DNA of 64,000 bases, from contig NC_088300.1 in NCBI RefSeq assembly GCF_032854445.1, positions 57,572,984 through 57,636,983 on the forward strand. Direction: 5' to 3'. This stretch comes from Liolophura sinensis (lineage: Eukaryota > Mollusca > Polyplacophora > Chitonida > Chitonidae). This document shows, one piece after another, positions 38,946 to 51,993 of this stretch. The notes under the pieces were generated by a model that searched no databases, was not told where the DNA came from, and saw only the letters and a program-made list of their open reading frames with translations. Both the position numbers and the translations under genes were made by a program. Position 1 is the first letter of the stretch; the number at the start of each line of letters is the position of its first letter.

Positions 38946-41900
38946 CTACCTGCCAACCCCCAGCAAACACTTCTTGTACGTCTGATAGGTGGGATCATAC
39001 AGGCACTTATAGGTGTAGTCAAAACCAAACACATCGCCACAGTATTCGCAGGTCTTCGCAAACTTCTCCAGACTCTCGCCAGGTGGAAGTTCCGGAGGCG
39101 GGATTCTGGAAGAGAAGCATCTCTGATGGAGTGGTTGACTGACTGATTAGCATATACCCATGTAGAGACGGTGATGTTCTCGACGTAGATACTCTCATAG
39201 ATAATTTGTCAACATTTTCAATGCGTTAAAGTGATACAACATGTAAGTGCCAGCATTTTAGAATGTTACTCTGCGTAATGATTCTTTGTAGGTTGTAACA
39301 AGATTTTTAATATTTATAATGCACTTAAAAGTGTCAAGATTGTCTTAGATCACAACCTTTTTAAGCATTATGTGAAGTGTTAAATTTGAGATGCTTTTGA
39401 AAGTGTTAATCTAACATTAGATATACTTTCCCTCCTCCCACCACTGATAAAACGTTGAATTTAACATTTATTAAGGATGCATATAACGACGGAAGGTCTG
39501 CCAGCAAACTGCGGATGGTTGTGGATTTCTCCCGGGCTCTGCCCGGTTTCCACCAACCATAATGCTGGCCACCGTCGTATAAGTAAAATATTGTTGAGTA
39601 TTGCTTAAAACACCAATCAAATAAATAAACAAATAAATAAATAAAAAAGTTCACTGAGATTTTGCCAATTGTTGGTGGTTTATGCCGGGCTCCCCAGTAT
39701 CTTTTACATATAACATGACTACCAATGAATACAAGAAAAATTCTTGCGTGACAACAATGAAAAAAGACTTTAAATAAATAAATATGCCTATTATAACATA
39801 AATAGGCTACTTTCTTGGACTGACTGCGTATCAAGATATATTATTTTAAACAGCCGTTTTAAAATCATATACAGGTCTACACTGCTACGTATAAATGTAT
39901 CTATGTATTGTGGTTTGTGGGATATCTTGCCTTTAACACTGACTGTTCTTCGAGTACCAATTAAACTTCGTTATTCAGCAGCCTTTAGAAAAGAACTGAC
40001 CGGAAAAACATATCCAATTTTACCTTTTAACTCATGGCCTGTATAGAGGAGCTCAAAAATGAGAAAACCGCATGAAACCAAACTCATGGGCCTAATCCCA
40101 GCTCGTCGATCCAGAAAAATAGGTATAACAGTTAGTGTAAATATGCATGGAAATAAATGAAAGTATTTCAAGTATCGACTTCGCTTGTCAGTTAAAGATG
40201 TTTCGGCTATGTAAGTACAAACGTATATAATGTTTTATTAAAGGTTACATGAAACGATACTAAAGCGAAAGGTATGATTTTAAGAAAAGATATAAAAAAA
40301 TATGCAAAAAAACAATTTTCACTTTGTGGAAAGTTTCAGATTTCTTAATACCGTTTCTATTTTATGCATATTTTCCGTCAGTGGTCGGAAATATTCCGTT
40401 TTGACGTCATCGATGAACATACTGGGAACATTTGAGGCCTCCCCCGAACAAAGTTGCTTTGACAGCTATCACCGTTGATGTCAACACAGCAGGCTACTTA
40501 ATTTCCTGATTGGCAGGAGTGGCCTTAAGAAAATCGTAGTTTAAATTCCCTTTTACGCCACAAGAAGAAAGCTGAGACAGCAGTTTATATGTTATGCCAC
40601 CTCATACACTCCGTAGTAAAGAATGACAACCAAGCGTTTCATGTATCCAATAAGTTTGATAAGAGTACAGTTTTGAATTCTAACGCCAACTGCGTTGATG
40701 AAAAGTCTTTACTTGTACTGCTAGTCCTACATCTCAGTACAACTAAAACAATGTTCCCATAAACAGTGCTTAACCAATGTGTCCAAGATATTTTCATTAA
40801 TTTAATACCCATTTATTAATGTAGTCAAAATATTTAAGAAAAGGGCAAAGCATAGCCTAAGAAAAGGACAAAACATAGCCTAAGAAAATAACAATTATCA
40901 TAAAAACTAAAGAGAAAAAGTAAGAAAGGTTGTAAAAATGATATTGTAGAAATGTATACACAGCCACGATAACTTAATATGTGCATCGGAAAAATCGCCA
41001 AATTCAATGAATCTACACGTGTAGCAGTCTACAATGGAACTTTGAGTTTGTTATTAAACTATTCATATTCCTAAAAAGTTTTCAACAAAATAAATATTGT
41101 GTTCATGTTTCAAGCAATACATGGCACAGACGGTCGGTATCAATCAGCCGCTGTGCTTTTATAAAGATGGTGGTATAGGGGCTGATGTTCTTGATAATGG
41201 TATCAGATTTGTCGAGAGATCTGCTCTCAACCGACGAGGTTAGATCGAGCCCACATGTAGTATGTGACAGGCCTGTGGATTTAGGTTTGCAGAATGTACT
41301 TCAGAATGCCGGGTGTTAGTCACACGCTGAAATTTGTCCAGTTATTACATCGTCTGGACGATTCTACGGTCTGAAATGCCGAGTCAAGCAAAGCTGGTGC
41401 CGGTGAAACTTTTACAGGAAATTCGCGCAATCGAGGAGTTCCAGAAAAGTATGTCAGATGTGTTTTGCACACGTTCCCACTAAAAGATCCTATTCTTCCT
41501 GATTGTTTCACAAATCATATGCACGCACAGAATCCGGGAGCGTCAGTCAGCTTGATTGTTACATTATCAGAGTTCAGTAAGAACCTTTCCACAATAATTC
41601 CCTCCCTAAAAGCGAAGGAGCACGTGAAGACATATAGAACAAAGCTGATCACGACCTATGGACCATTCCATTTGTGATATCTCCGTTGATCCAGAAGTGC
41701 CAACGGCCCATCAAACAGTTATACCAGAAGCGAGGAAGCAGGGGTGACTCAGCGAGTAATGATGACAAATGTATCTAGTCGAATAATGTGGATACCCGAA
41801 GACAGTTTTCGCTTTACAGAATTACTCAGATTCAGAGAGAACCTGGACTTAATGTTTTTATAAGACGGGAGCTTTAAGGAATACCAATGATACCAGAGTT

Positions 41901-42714
41901 AAAAAATTGAATTGACCCTATTTCCTTATCTGACAGGGTACTTACGCAAATTTTCTTTGTACGAATGCGGTGAAATTACTGGGTGGGTAAAACAGAGATC
42001 TAGAGGTACACCATGTGAGCCCAAAGTGTATGTCATGTTGGTGAAAGGCAAATTATTTCCAAATGACTTCATGTAAGACGACTTGAATGACGATTTAATA
42101 AGCACAACAAGGACAATCGGCAATAGTCCTTGTCCTAGGTTGGTATTAAACCAACATCCTTCCTGTCCACATATAACGCCATATTCAAAATCAAAATACT
42201 CGTACATCTTGTACAATTTGCTGGATTTGACGTAAAAGTGTTGCTTATGTGACGGCTACATGGCAAGCAAGAAAAAAAGCTTGCAAAAGACGTATTCATG
42301 CCCTGCATGTTGGCTATAATTTAGAAAAGCAATCCGGTTTATGTTGCTCCTTATTATAAAAACCTTCTTTTGGACCTGGAGAACGTCTATAAAAAGGCAT
42401 CAGTGAGAATTTGACCGGACGCATTGGGATAACATCAGTTATATCAAGATAAAATCGCGCCTTGAGAAGACCCCAATTAAAAAAAGAAGTTGGTCCGTTA
42501 AGAGAGCTTCGGAAAGATTCTGAGCTAGCAGAGAGTTTTTGCTTTACGCAGGCATGCTGAAGTTTCGCAGATAATCCAGGTATCGTTTCTGCAACAAAAC
42601 TATCTCATTCTCTTTGACCTACCTTGGAGTTGTGCGGATGAGCTTGTATCCCAGTGTGGTGTGAAGCGCACAGACGATGACCACCAGACTAGCCGCAACG
42701 CCGTACATTTTCAT
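38946..42714 (-). CDS. Small secreted four-cysteine peptide precursor, family member B
   Basis: Two exons, 42714-42623 (92 nt) and 39105-38946 (160 nt), join in phase 2 to give 83 residues. Exon 1 (start MKMYGVAASLVV) is a signal peptide followed by YKLIRTTPR. Exon 2 reads IPPPELPPGESLEKFAK, then TCEYCGDVFG, TYKCLYDPTY and TYKKC, ending GVGR. The spacing C-x2-C-x11-C-x11-C is identical to members A and C. It is the most divergent copy: it has a PPELPP insertion before the cysteines, Tyr for Phe in two places, and a 3.5-kb intron that contains a 5'-truncated SINE at 39492-39648. The first ATG is preferred over a second one two codons later because it makes exon 1 exactly 92 nt, as in the paralogues. 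GCGTTTTAG precedes the ATG and may be an acceptor of a 5'-UTR intron. The C-terminal Gly-Arg could allow amidation; this is inference. Confidence 0.86.
39492..39648 (+). mobile_element. Meta-type SINE, 5'-truncated, in intron of peptide gene B
   Basis: It begins at GAAGGTCTGCCAGCAAACTG and runs through the body to TATTGTTGAGTATTGCTTAA and a repeated AAAT tail. It lies antisense in the intron of the gene at 38946-42714. Confidence 0.8.
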
Positions 42715-45700
42715 CTAAAACGCAAATCATCCATGGAATAGTAACCTTTGCATTTTGAAAGTCATAGAAGACCTAGATAAGGATGGCATTTAGATATCTC
42801 CTTGCAGAAGGACTAAGACATATTCTTTAGGATTCTGTTTCACAAAACGGTTGTAAGCTAAGTTGTTTGTAACTTGTGTAAGACATATGCAACCATGGTA
42901 TTTACAGTTGAGTTAGCCTGCAATTGCTTTGAAGAACAGCCCACTTTGTTGCCTCTAAGTTCTAACTTTTTATTTCTCATATCATTCTATTTGATACAGG
43001 AACGGAAATAAAATCCACATAGACTGAACTCTTTGCCTTAAAAATGATTAAAAAAACAATAGAAAGAACTTTTTAAAACCCCTTACTTTCAAGGAATAAA
43101 TCTCAAGACTGCTGAAGACACATTGGAAAGCTTACCGTTCGTCAGGTGTAGGATCCGAATGCACGCGTTAGAGTCGGCAGGTAAGAGCATACGGAAGAAA
43201 TGGTCAAGACTCGACGTTATATACCTTCCTCTGACCCATCAGCGTGGACATCACATCATCTCTTTAATGTACGCCTTGTATTTCTCCGTAACAGTACCCA
43301 AGCCTAAGGCATTTGCTTCATATTTTCCAATTTCCTCCACTAAGCCATTAGCTCATCCTATCTCTTTAGAAGTTTGCCCGTCCCTTCCTAGGTACAATAA
43401 CAACCCATGTTCCGGGACGTCCTGGATTACACATCACAACTGTCATAAACTAGAAACAGCTAGCTTCTCTCGCAAGCACCTTAACAGAAAAATGGCGAAA
43501 ATGATATTAAAGCTTCCACCGTATCGCTTTGTATGGGCATTCATGACATGAAGTATCGTTTAAAGTCGTGGTTTATTGTGTAAACGACCACGACAGTTTG
43601 TCCTCAAAACGATGTGATCGTGCTTGTCAGATTTCAGAGATCGTGGTCACCGATAAAGACAGACTGGAAATTAACCAAATGCCACGCTTTATGGTGCAGT
43701 TACTTCTGGTTACTTTGCAATGTAACCAAAGACAAATCAACATCCAGTAAAATTCTCTCACAAGTTCATAAACTATGTTGCAAACTATGGCGCTTTTGCG
43801 TGCATGCACCGAAACTGGTTTTATTCAGAACTGCATGATCTCCAGTGACGCAAACATTAGGCCCATCATGATTGGAATAACAATACTTAACAGTTGGTTC
43901 TGCAGGAAAGATGCGCCTTGGTGCAAAACAGCCATTTAAGTGAAAGTCTGACTGACAGACTTTTGCATTGGTCTTTCCTTGCTCAGAATTGACTCTTGAC
44001 AGGCTTGTTGAAAATTAGTGTCGTATGGTCACAGTTTGGTTGTGGTTGACCTGGGAGAACAGTTCAAAACTTAGAAAGTCTGATCCGGCTGTTTGCGGTC
44101 AAGACCAGCGTCTGCAAATCGGCTGCAAATTTTGAAATTTTTCACTTATATTGATGTCAGACCCAGACAATTTCAAACACAGACATGGGCATACCAGCCG
44201 TCAACCACAATGGGCGACCCTGGTCAATAATCGCAAAACCAATTTCCACAACAACGTTCAACCCAAACCACCCAAAAATAAGAAATTTCTGTAAAAAAAT
44301 AAGTCAGGACAAAGCCGTGCAAAGAGGATCAGTCAACAGGTGTCCATGATATCTAACAGACGCAACAAATGTTCCAGGAGTATAAATACATTCAGTAACA
44401 TAATCCGGTACATGTACCATACATGTCTAAGGTGTTCTTATTCAAAATATGTATCATATTTCAACGTCGGTGGTTTTATTCAACACTAAGGATACTAAGC
44501 TCCAAAACCTTCTAAAGCATACTCTCCGCCCACATTATACTCATAACAGAATAATATTTTTTGTAAAACATAAGAAACTTGGAATAAAGGCATTTGAGGG
44601 AATATCCTTGACAAGCTATATATTTTGTAGCAATAACTTGTGGCGTTGATAGAAATCGTCTCACAACATACAGGATCTAAAATATTCTACGCAAAGCGAA
44701 ATGTGTAGGCCTACTTGTCATAAGCGCATTCGGCATATTTTTTTATCTGTATAAGATTAGCAATGTGTAAAAATTTAAACTATCCCTTTATAAATACGAA
44801 GTGACGGAAAACGCTTGCCCTCTTTGTAAAAGTATAAGACTAAGTAGGCTGTACCATCTGCAATGTACTTTAAAACCCGTGAAACTAGATACATTTCTTT
44901 AACAGCCTTTGCTATATATGGATAGGAAGATCTGGTACGTGGTAAATGAGAAGGGTTCAGCTTCTTTAATAACTTTTACGTTTAGTCGTATCCATAAGAG
45001 AGTAGGTTCATGTCTGCCGGATGGGGGGCGATTTTTATACGGGTCGGAATACCTATACACCGTTGGCGTTTGGTTTCCTCAAATTTCACATAAACGTTAT
45101 TGAGAAGAAATTCAAGCAAGTCAATGCACAACACACATCCCTTGTATATGTAACAGAAATGAAGGAGGTTTGCGGGGTCTGCAGGGGAAGGGCTGGTTTA
45201 ACTAAACCAATGTAACATCTCACCGGGATGATATTGTAATCAGGGGTCATCTAGCGCAATCTGTAATTTATCTTACCAACACATGGAATGGGAAAAGTCG
45301 CATGAAAGTAGAAAAAAATAACAAATGTTACACTTTATACACGTCACAAATTTGGATTTTGTAAAATTCTCTAGAAGTAGCTTGAATACTTATGACAATG
45401 CTTCACAAAAAAACGAAAACAGATGGCTGCACATCATCTGTTCTCATCTTACAAAACAAGTTTAGGACTTTCTTGGGATATGACAAGTGCATTAAAGTGA
45501 TATGGTCGCTCAAAATTTGGATTTTTATAAACGCGCGTCTTAACGAAGTTTTAAAATTCGTCCATAAACTAAATCATCACGCTGAAATAAAAAATATTCG
45601 TTGAGTATGTAGCCCGGAAGAAGTCCTGCCGTTATTCGAATTCAACACAAAGAGGGCGGGCCAGTTCGTTTCATTAATATTCAACCGGAAGGGCCCAAAG

Positions 45701-47817
45701 CATATGCGCAGCGTTCGGAAAGTTCCCTATGATACCGACGTTCGATCAGTCGATGTACACATAGGTGCATGCAGAGTACAGCAGGTTAAACAGTATTGAG
45801 AAAATGTTATGAATAATCTTCTCATTAAACTATGAGTCAGAAACGTGTGCCTGTTCGAAGTTTAACACCTCCTGTCTACAACAACAACAACATTTGTACC
45901 CACCTAAAGACAAAATCAGTGTATTTCACCGTTCATCCTGACCATCAGTTACAACTCTAGACTTGTTTGTCATCTCGTCGAGATCTTTTTTATTCGTCTT
46001 TTTGGCCGATCCTGTCGCGAGCGAGCCGTAAGGCCTTCTTTCACGTGTGTAATCAACTATGTTGACATATGAAGTTTACCGAGCACTAAGCGCATTCTCC
46101 ATTTCCACTGAATTGACAACGCGCCTCATTTAAATATTCCGGCAGAATTTTCAGTTTTCATTTTTTTTTTTTTGTTATTTTTAAACATTCACTTAACGTA
46201 CAGTGCTGGGGTGGGATTAACGAAAAACTTTTCCTTCTTGAGAAAAATGCACGATACTCATGTCATTCTGTAAAAATAGCTAATATTTGGGCGATGATAA
46301 TCTTTAATCAAGTAGGATTATCGAGTAAAACATCCAGCTGTATTATAATTCCAGTATATAAATTGGCTGTCCAAGCTTGTACTCGACACAATAATTACTT
46401 CCGTGATCTTTGAAATAGCTTAAAACTAGGTGAAATGACATGTCGAACAAATTCACACGTACCCATGCAATGCTTCATATTTTGTTTGCAAATTGATTAG
46501 TATCTGTAATCAAAATTTCTGATGTAACCCCATTTTCTACATGTACATAGAAATATGCGCAAACAAAAAAATCGCATGGTCTTAACCTGATTTTGTCTTT
46601 AGTATGTTAAACAGAAGCAATTTTCAGCACCTGGCCTTTATTTTAGTACATGTATAAAATTAGTACTGTCTTCCAAGTGGGTAATTGACCGGTAATTCCC
46701 GGTATAACAGCTACCTGGGTACTCACTAACTGACATGTCCGTGCACTAACAGGAAATTAACACAAATACTCTACGGAGAAATGTACTAATTAAGAAAGCA
46801 TAGCTCTTGCACAGGAGTTTTTAATTAACATGATGGCTATATCTGAGGGAATCACCAGCATTACGTGTATATATAAAGAAAGCTTGTTTTATGTCGCTTA
46901 TTTCAGCTGGAATTAGCCTGATACATGGGTATTGTGTAGTACTGTAATTGCTATGCTGGATTTAACACCGCCTAGTTCTGCTGCTTGGAACCTCGGTGCA
47001 AGGCTGGATATATACCCCTTCATCTGTCAGTCCTTTTTCAGGGCTGATATGACATGCAAGTGTTTTTTTTTTTTGTACCCAGGGCCAAACCGTCATTACT
47101 GACCACAAGATGTGATGACAGTCTTGCGGACAAGTCAGTCATCAACTATTCATTGTGACTATATAAATACGACTGTTATGACCTTTAGGCTGGAGACCGT
47201 CTATCACTCATTTCGAATATCGACTTTTCCTTGAGTAGAGATCAGTGTCTTAATTTACTAGATTTCTCGAGAATGTGCTCTTAAACTGTATTCGAGACAT
47301 TTGTCCGACGCAGCCTTTGAAAAATGACAAATCAGAAGTGCCAACCAACAGATTGTATATCCGTGTGAAGACCCGCGTGTGGGCGAAGACCAATACGGTT
47401 TGAGAGTACCGCTATGTTTAACAGGATAGCGAGAAGTACAGTGGCTGTATTAACTACACGGTATGCACCTCAGTTGTAATCCGCAACGTAATCTGTTTAC
47501 CAGAGAGATTACGGAGCTTTACAGGGGAATGATTAGGTCTTGTTCTAGCTCAGTTTTAACTTATTAGGGAGTGCAATCAGATTATTAGCTACCGTGTCGA
47601 TGAGACTGAATTAAAGGTAATCGGGTTTATACACAAAAGATGGATATGCCGTCCATAAATTCTATTTTTGTCTGCCGGACGTCTGTTAATTTTCTTTTGC
47701 CTTCAGCCGCCGGATTAATATAATCAAACTATAGTTCATCTGTTCATACTTAATGCGAGTCAATCTGATAAACTCCGGATGAGACACCAAAATGACGGGT
47801 GTTTAACAACAGACAAA
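42715..47817. other. Gene-poor interval between peptide genes B and C
   Basis: No exon with a family match is seen. The only notable block is the GC-box/ETS/NRF1 cluster at 45645-45730. Confidence 0.4.
45645..45730. promoter_or_regulatory. Candidate promoter or enhancer cluster
   Basis: A GC box GAGGGCGGGCC, an ETS-like ACCGGAAGGG and an NRF1-like ATGCGCAGCG lie within about 80 bp in AT-rich sequence. It lies 4.3 kb upstream of peptide gene C on its strand. No exon is recognised next to it. Confidence 0.3.
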
Positions 47818-48015
47818 TATTTATTTATTTATTTGGCTGGAGTTTTTCGCCGTACTTAAGAATACATCACCTATGCCACGGCGGCCAGCATTACGGTGTG
47901 AGGAAACTTTACAGAGCTGGCGGGAAAGTCACGCTCATCCGCAGGTTGCTGCTAGACTTTCCCACGACCGCAGAGGCAATCAGCATGAGCTGACTTGAAC
48001 TCGCAGCAACGACTG
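47818..48015 (-). mobile_element. Meta-type SINE, diverged
   Basis: Tail (plus-strand TTATTTATTTATTTGGCTGG), core (GCCGTACTTAAGAATACATC) and body are recognisable on the minus strand; the tRNA-like head is gone. Confidence 0.78.
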
Positions 48016-48499
48016 ACAAATAGTGTCCTAAACCTGCCATGTCCACGTTAATGCGCCAAGGTTTCTAAACTCTGTTCGCTTAGCCAGGTTGGTAACTGTC
48101 AAACTTGGCGCTCAGCAGAAGGGCACATTCCAAGTACCGGCTCGGCAGGTGTCAGAATATTGTGAGTGGGTGCGTGGAGTGTCATGTCAGCATGGTGGCG
48201 TGTCTAGTGTTATGCCCTGTATGTCACTAGTTCCAGTCTTTCACTCCCTCTCCCGAATAAAAGAAGTAATATTATTTGTTATTTTTTTTTCTTTTCAATG
48301 AATGAGGAACCGTTCCCGCTGACAGTAATTCCGGCCTAAGTTGATGTAGGCATATAGCTTATTGCACACTCCTGTTTTTGCGACATTTTAGCTAGTAGGG
48401 TATTACTTATTCATTGCGAGAGAAGAATGGTCGATCCAGCATGGACCATCACCGTCGACTGTTCATTTGTAGCACTGTGCATACAAGTAATCATCCAAT

Positions 48500-48752
48500 T
48501 TTATTTATATCTTTTATTAAATGTTTACATCGTACTCAAGAATATTTCACTTATACGACGGCGGCAAGCTTTATGGCGGGAGGAAACAGCCCGGCAGAAA
48601 CCCACGGCACTCCGCAGTTTTCTGGAAGGCCTCCCTACGTATGGAGGGGAACCCGACATGAACTGGACTTGAACTCACAGCGGCCGCATTGGTGAGAGGC
48701 TCCTGGGTCATTGCGGCGCACTGGCGTGCTAACCCCCTCGACCATACCGGAT
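48500..48752 (-). mobile_element. Meta-type SINE, nearly full-length but diverged
   Basis: On the minus strand there is a degenerate head (reverse of GCGTGCTAACCCCCTCGACC), the body with AACTGGACTTGAACTCACAG on the plus strand, and the core GTACTCAAGAATATTTCACT. The tail is not a clean (AAAT)n run. Confidence 0.8.
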
Positions 48753-50010
48753 CCTAGTCATCCAATAATTACTAATTTAATACAATGCATGTTAAGTGCG
48801 GCGGAGGAAAACTCCTTATTCGTCATATCCTCACAGACGGCAATGGTATACTTCGCCAATGCTTCCATATGTAAAGAACACAACGAAACATTCATGTATA
48901 AGGGTGTATCTGATTACTGGCAGTGTCTTGTTTTGAGGTCCTTATGTCTTGTTTTGAGATAATGAACAGTATATGACCTATTTTTACCTTTGACGCGGTA
49001 GTGTTAATTACTTCTTTACACACATTTCATTGATCTGTTAATTAACAGGTATTCCCGAGTATGACTATTAGCGGGGGGCTATTAGGAACATCTAATAAAC
49101 TTTATGTAAGAAGACCTAGGAGCCTTAAAAGTATTTTCGATCGATTATTGACAAAAAAGCCGCCAAACGGGAATCTGGAATCGTCCTGCACGAAGTTGGG
49201 CATGTGATTAAGACATGTGTGTCAAATGCGCACCATTCTTTATTGTGGTGTGGAATGAATGAAGGATTATGGCGGAAATATGGCAATAAGAAATGAATGG
49301 TTTTGACTGAAAACTGGGTAGGTTCTATGATATATTACTGATTTATTACTCCAGTGTTTAGTCACACGACATCATGGCACAAACAAATAGCCTCATGATG
49401 TGACAATGTTAGAGCAATCAAACATTTCCACTCCCACTGAAGTTCACCGTATATATAGCAGCTCACTAGTCACATTTCAGTCGTATAACGGAAATACGAG
49501 TGACGTCATAGGCGTTTACAAAGATCGAGCTTTCTCATCCATACATAATAATATCTCAAACCTTCAGTATAACTCAAACTTCGACTTAGAAGGCGTGCAT
49601 AACATTTTGCAGATCACAGTTCAGGTAAAGGAAGTTGATCTCCGCTGCCCTTGGGACGGACATTGAAAATCGGTCTCGTAACGCGGAAGTCCATCAATCA
49701 GCGCCCCTATTGCCATCGAAGTTGTCCTCGTTATGGATTAGGCATCGGCACGCCAGTTTTATGATAATTATATGGGAAAAATATAAAATGGGAAAGAGAG
49801 ATAGATGACTGAAGCGTTTATTCGTCGATAACTTTTCAGTCACAACTCTTGACTGTCGCATCTCACATTATTGGCTCATATAGTTATTGGTCAAGGGAAG
49901 AGTACACAAGCAGTGCATCCTCCACATAAGTGTAGTGTCAATCATATCACGTGTGTTGCAGCAGTTATCATCCCCAGCGGGACGACGTGGGTCATCGTGT
50001 ACAGTCTAAC

Positions 50011-51290
50011 ATGGTGTCTAAAGCTCGCCTCCTGACCACTGCCCTGTGCATCGTGCTCTTATCCCAGGTCGACGCCTCAAAGTTCCTCCACAGGCATATC
50101 AGGTAGGTCTCCGTGAAATTCCCCCACCGGAAGCACAATAAGTTTAGTTTTAACAAAGTGAAATATTTTTTTTTGTTTAAAGTCAATGGTGTTAATAAGA
50201 CGGGTACGGATTAGTATTATCAGATTATGTCCGGTGAGTGAGTATCATCAAACCGAATACTGAAACCCTCAAAGAATAATGGGAATATTCCACAGAAGAA
50301 CAAGATCGACAAAAACGCAGGGAGCTTGCTGGTTCCGTACAATAGAACACGTGATTACTGAAACAGACGAGTCGGAAACATCCTGGTGAATCCCCCACAC
50401 AAATGAATATACATGCATCAGCCAACAAAATAGACGTGTTGTCATTTAGGTGTTTTTTTTAAGCGATAAAAAACGACATGGTACGCTATTTGGAAATATT
50501 TCATACGTTCTTTTCCGCCTTAACTATTGTGTTTGACCATTTGTTGGTCAACGCACATTTCAATTTATTATTTAACCCGAGGTTCACTAAGATGCCGCCA
50601 TTCTTCTCCAGATGACTACTGGCATGTTACGAAATTGATCAATTTGGCACGTTTCCAATGTAAGGACTTACTTATTATCACTGATGCTTTAAGTTTTATT
50701 TTTCACTGTTAATAGCTGAGATCTTTTCAAAATCAGAACCTATAAACCTGGTTTGTACAACAAGCAGGTCTAACTTATTTTAAAATTTTAAAAGGCGTTC
50801 TAAGGCTTACTGTTACACGTCTTACCTTGTTGAAGCGAAAAAGGAAAATGGGATTTTTTTCTCATCATTCTTTGATTTCGATATAAACCTGTGGGTGGTC
50901 GTGGGTTTTCCCCGGGCTTTGACCAGTTTCCTCCCACCATAATACTGGCCGCCGTCCTATCCTTGAAATAATCTTGAGTACAGCATAAAACACCAATGAT
51001 ATAAATAAATAAATTTTTAATCGGCATTCCCTACTCTTTAAGTGATATTCAGGTCGATAAAATTTTACGGACAACGAACGGGCAGTAGCGTAACGGGAAG
51101 CTGGTTTTCTCAGATGTATAGAACTTTTTTTCTGTCCCTCAGGTCCCCTCCCCCTGGTCGCAGTATGGAGAGCTTCGCTCAAACCTGTGAGTACTGTGGA
51201 GAAGTGTTTGGGCCGTCCTTCACCTACCAGTGTCTCTTTGATCCCACCTTTCAAACGTACAAGGATTGCTGCGATGGACTAGCCAGATGA
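50011..51290 (+). CDS. Small secreted four-cysteine peptide precursor, family member C
   Basis: Two exons, 50011-50102 (92 nt) and 51143-51290 (148 nt), join in phase 2 to give 79 residues. Exon 1 (start MVSKARLLTTAL) is a signal peptide ending near VDAS, followed by KFLHRHIR. The same RHIR sequence precedes the intron in member A. Exon 2 reads SPPPGRSMESFAQ, TCEYCGEVFG, TYQCLFDPTF and TYKDCCDGLAR. It has the common C-x2-C-x11-C-x11-C pattern plus one extra Cys directly after the fourth, an odd number that could permit disulfide-linked dimers (inference). This is the only one of the three on the plus strand. The acceptor TTTTTTTCTGTCCCTCAG is strong and the donor is AG|GTAGGT. A truncated SINE (50889-51014) lies in the intron. 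The upstream flank has two inverted CCAAT motifs near 49870-49890 and a CACGTG near 49949. Function unknown. Confidence 0.88.
50889..51014 (+). mobile_element. Meta-type SINE, 5'-truncated, in intron of peptide gene C
   Basis: It starts in the segment GTGGGTGGTCGTGGGTTTTC and ends with ATAATCTTGAGTACAGCATA and (AAAT)n. It sits 130 bp upstream of the second exon. Confidence 0.8.
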
Positions 51291-51701
51291 GAACAACTAT
51301 ACCAAGGGTGACAACTCTCGTGCCTGCAATCCGGTGACCGTCAGTATTGACATTCTAACTACAATTATGTAGTCCATTTTATGCAAAGTTGGTTCCTTAA
51401 TATTTTGAACTGAACAATATTGAAATGAGTGTTACAAAACAACTTATTCAAAGTGTTGTCATTTAATAATAAAAATGGGATTTTGTTCTCTATTCTAATT
51501 TTAGATATTTTAATCGAAATATTAAATACCCTTATGTATACGCACCGATACATAGAAATCTTCGCTGGAGGTTTGATTGTGGTTATTCTGAGAGAGTCCT
51601 TAACACTTAATTATATGAGTGAACGAGTAAATAATTCATACATTTTGGTCCTATGTATACCCTTCGAAAAAAATTCCGACTATCATTTCTTTCCTCATAC
51701 G

Positions 51702-51951
51702 GGGCCTCCGTGGCTCAGTCGGCTAGCGCGCTAGCGCAGCGTAATGACCCAGAAGCCTCTCACCAATGCGGTCGCTGTGAGTTCAAGACCAGCTCATGCT
51801 GCCTTCCTCTCCGGCCGTAAGTGGGAAGGTTTTCCAGCTACCTGCGGATGGTCGTTGGTTTCCCCCGGGCTCTGCCCGGTTTCCACCCACCATAATGCTG
51901 GCCGCCGTCGTATAAGTGAAATATTCTTGAGTACGGCGTAAAACACCAATC

Positions 51952-51980
<29 letters not shown>
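51702..51980 (+). mobile_element. Meta-type SINE, full-length and recent, with target duplication
   Basis: A complete copy beginning GGGGCCTCCGTGGCTCAGTC, with A and B boxes, the body, the core TATTCTTGAGTACGGCGTAA and a long pure A tail. Perfect 13-bp duplications TCTTTCCTCATAC flank it at 51689-51701 and 51981-51993, so it inserted recently. Confidence 0.93.
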
Positions 51981-51984
<4 letters not shown>

Positions 51985-51993
51985 TCCTCATAC

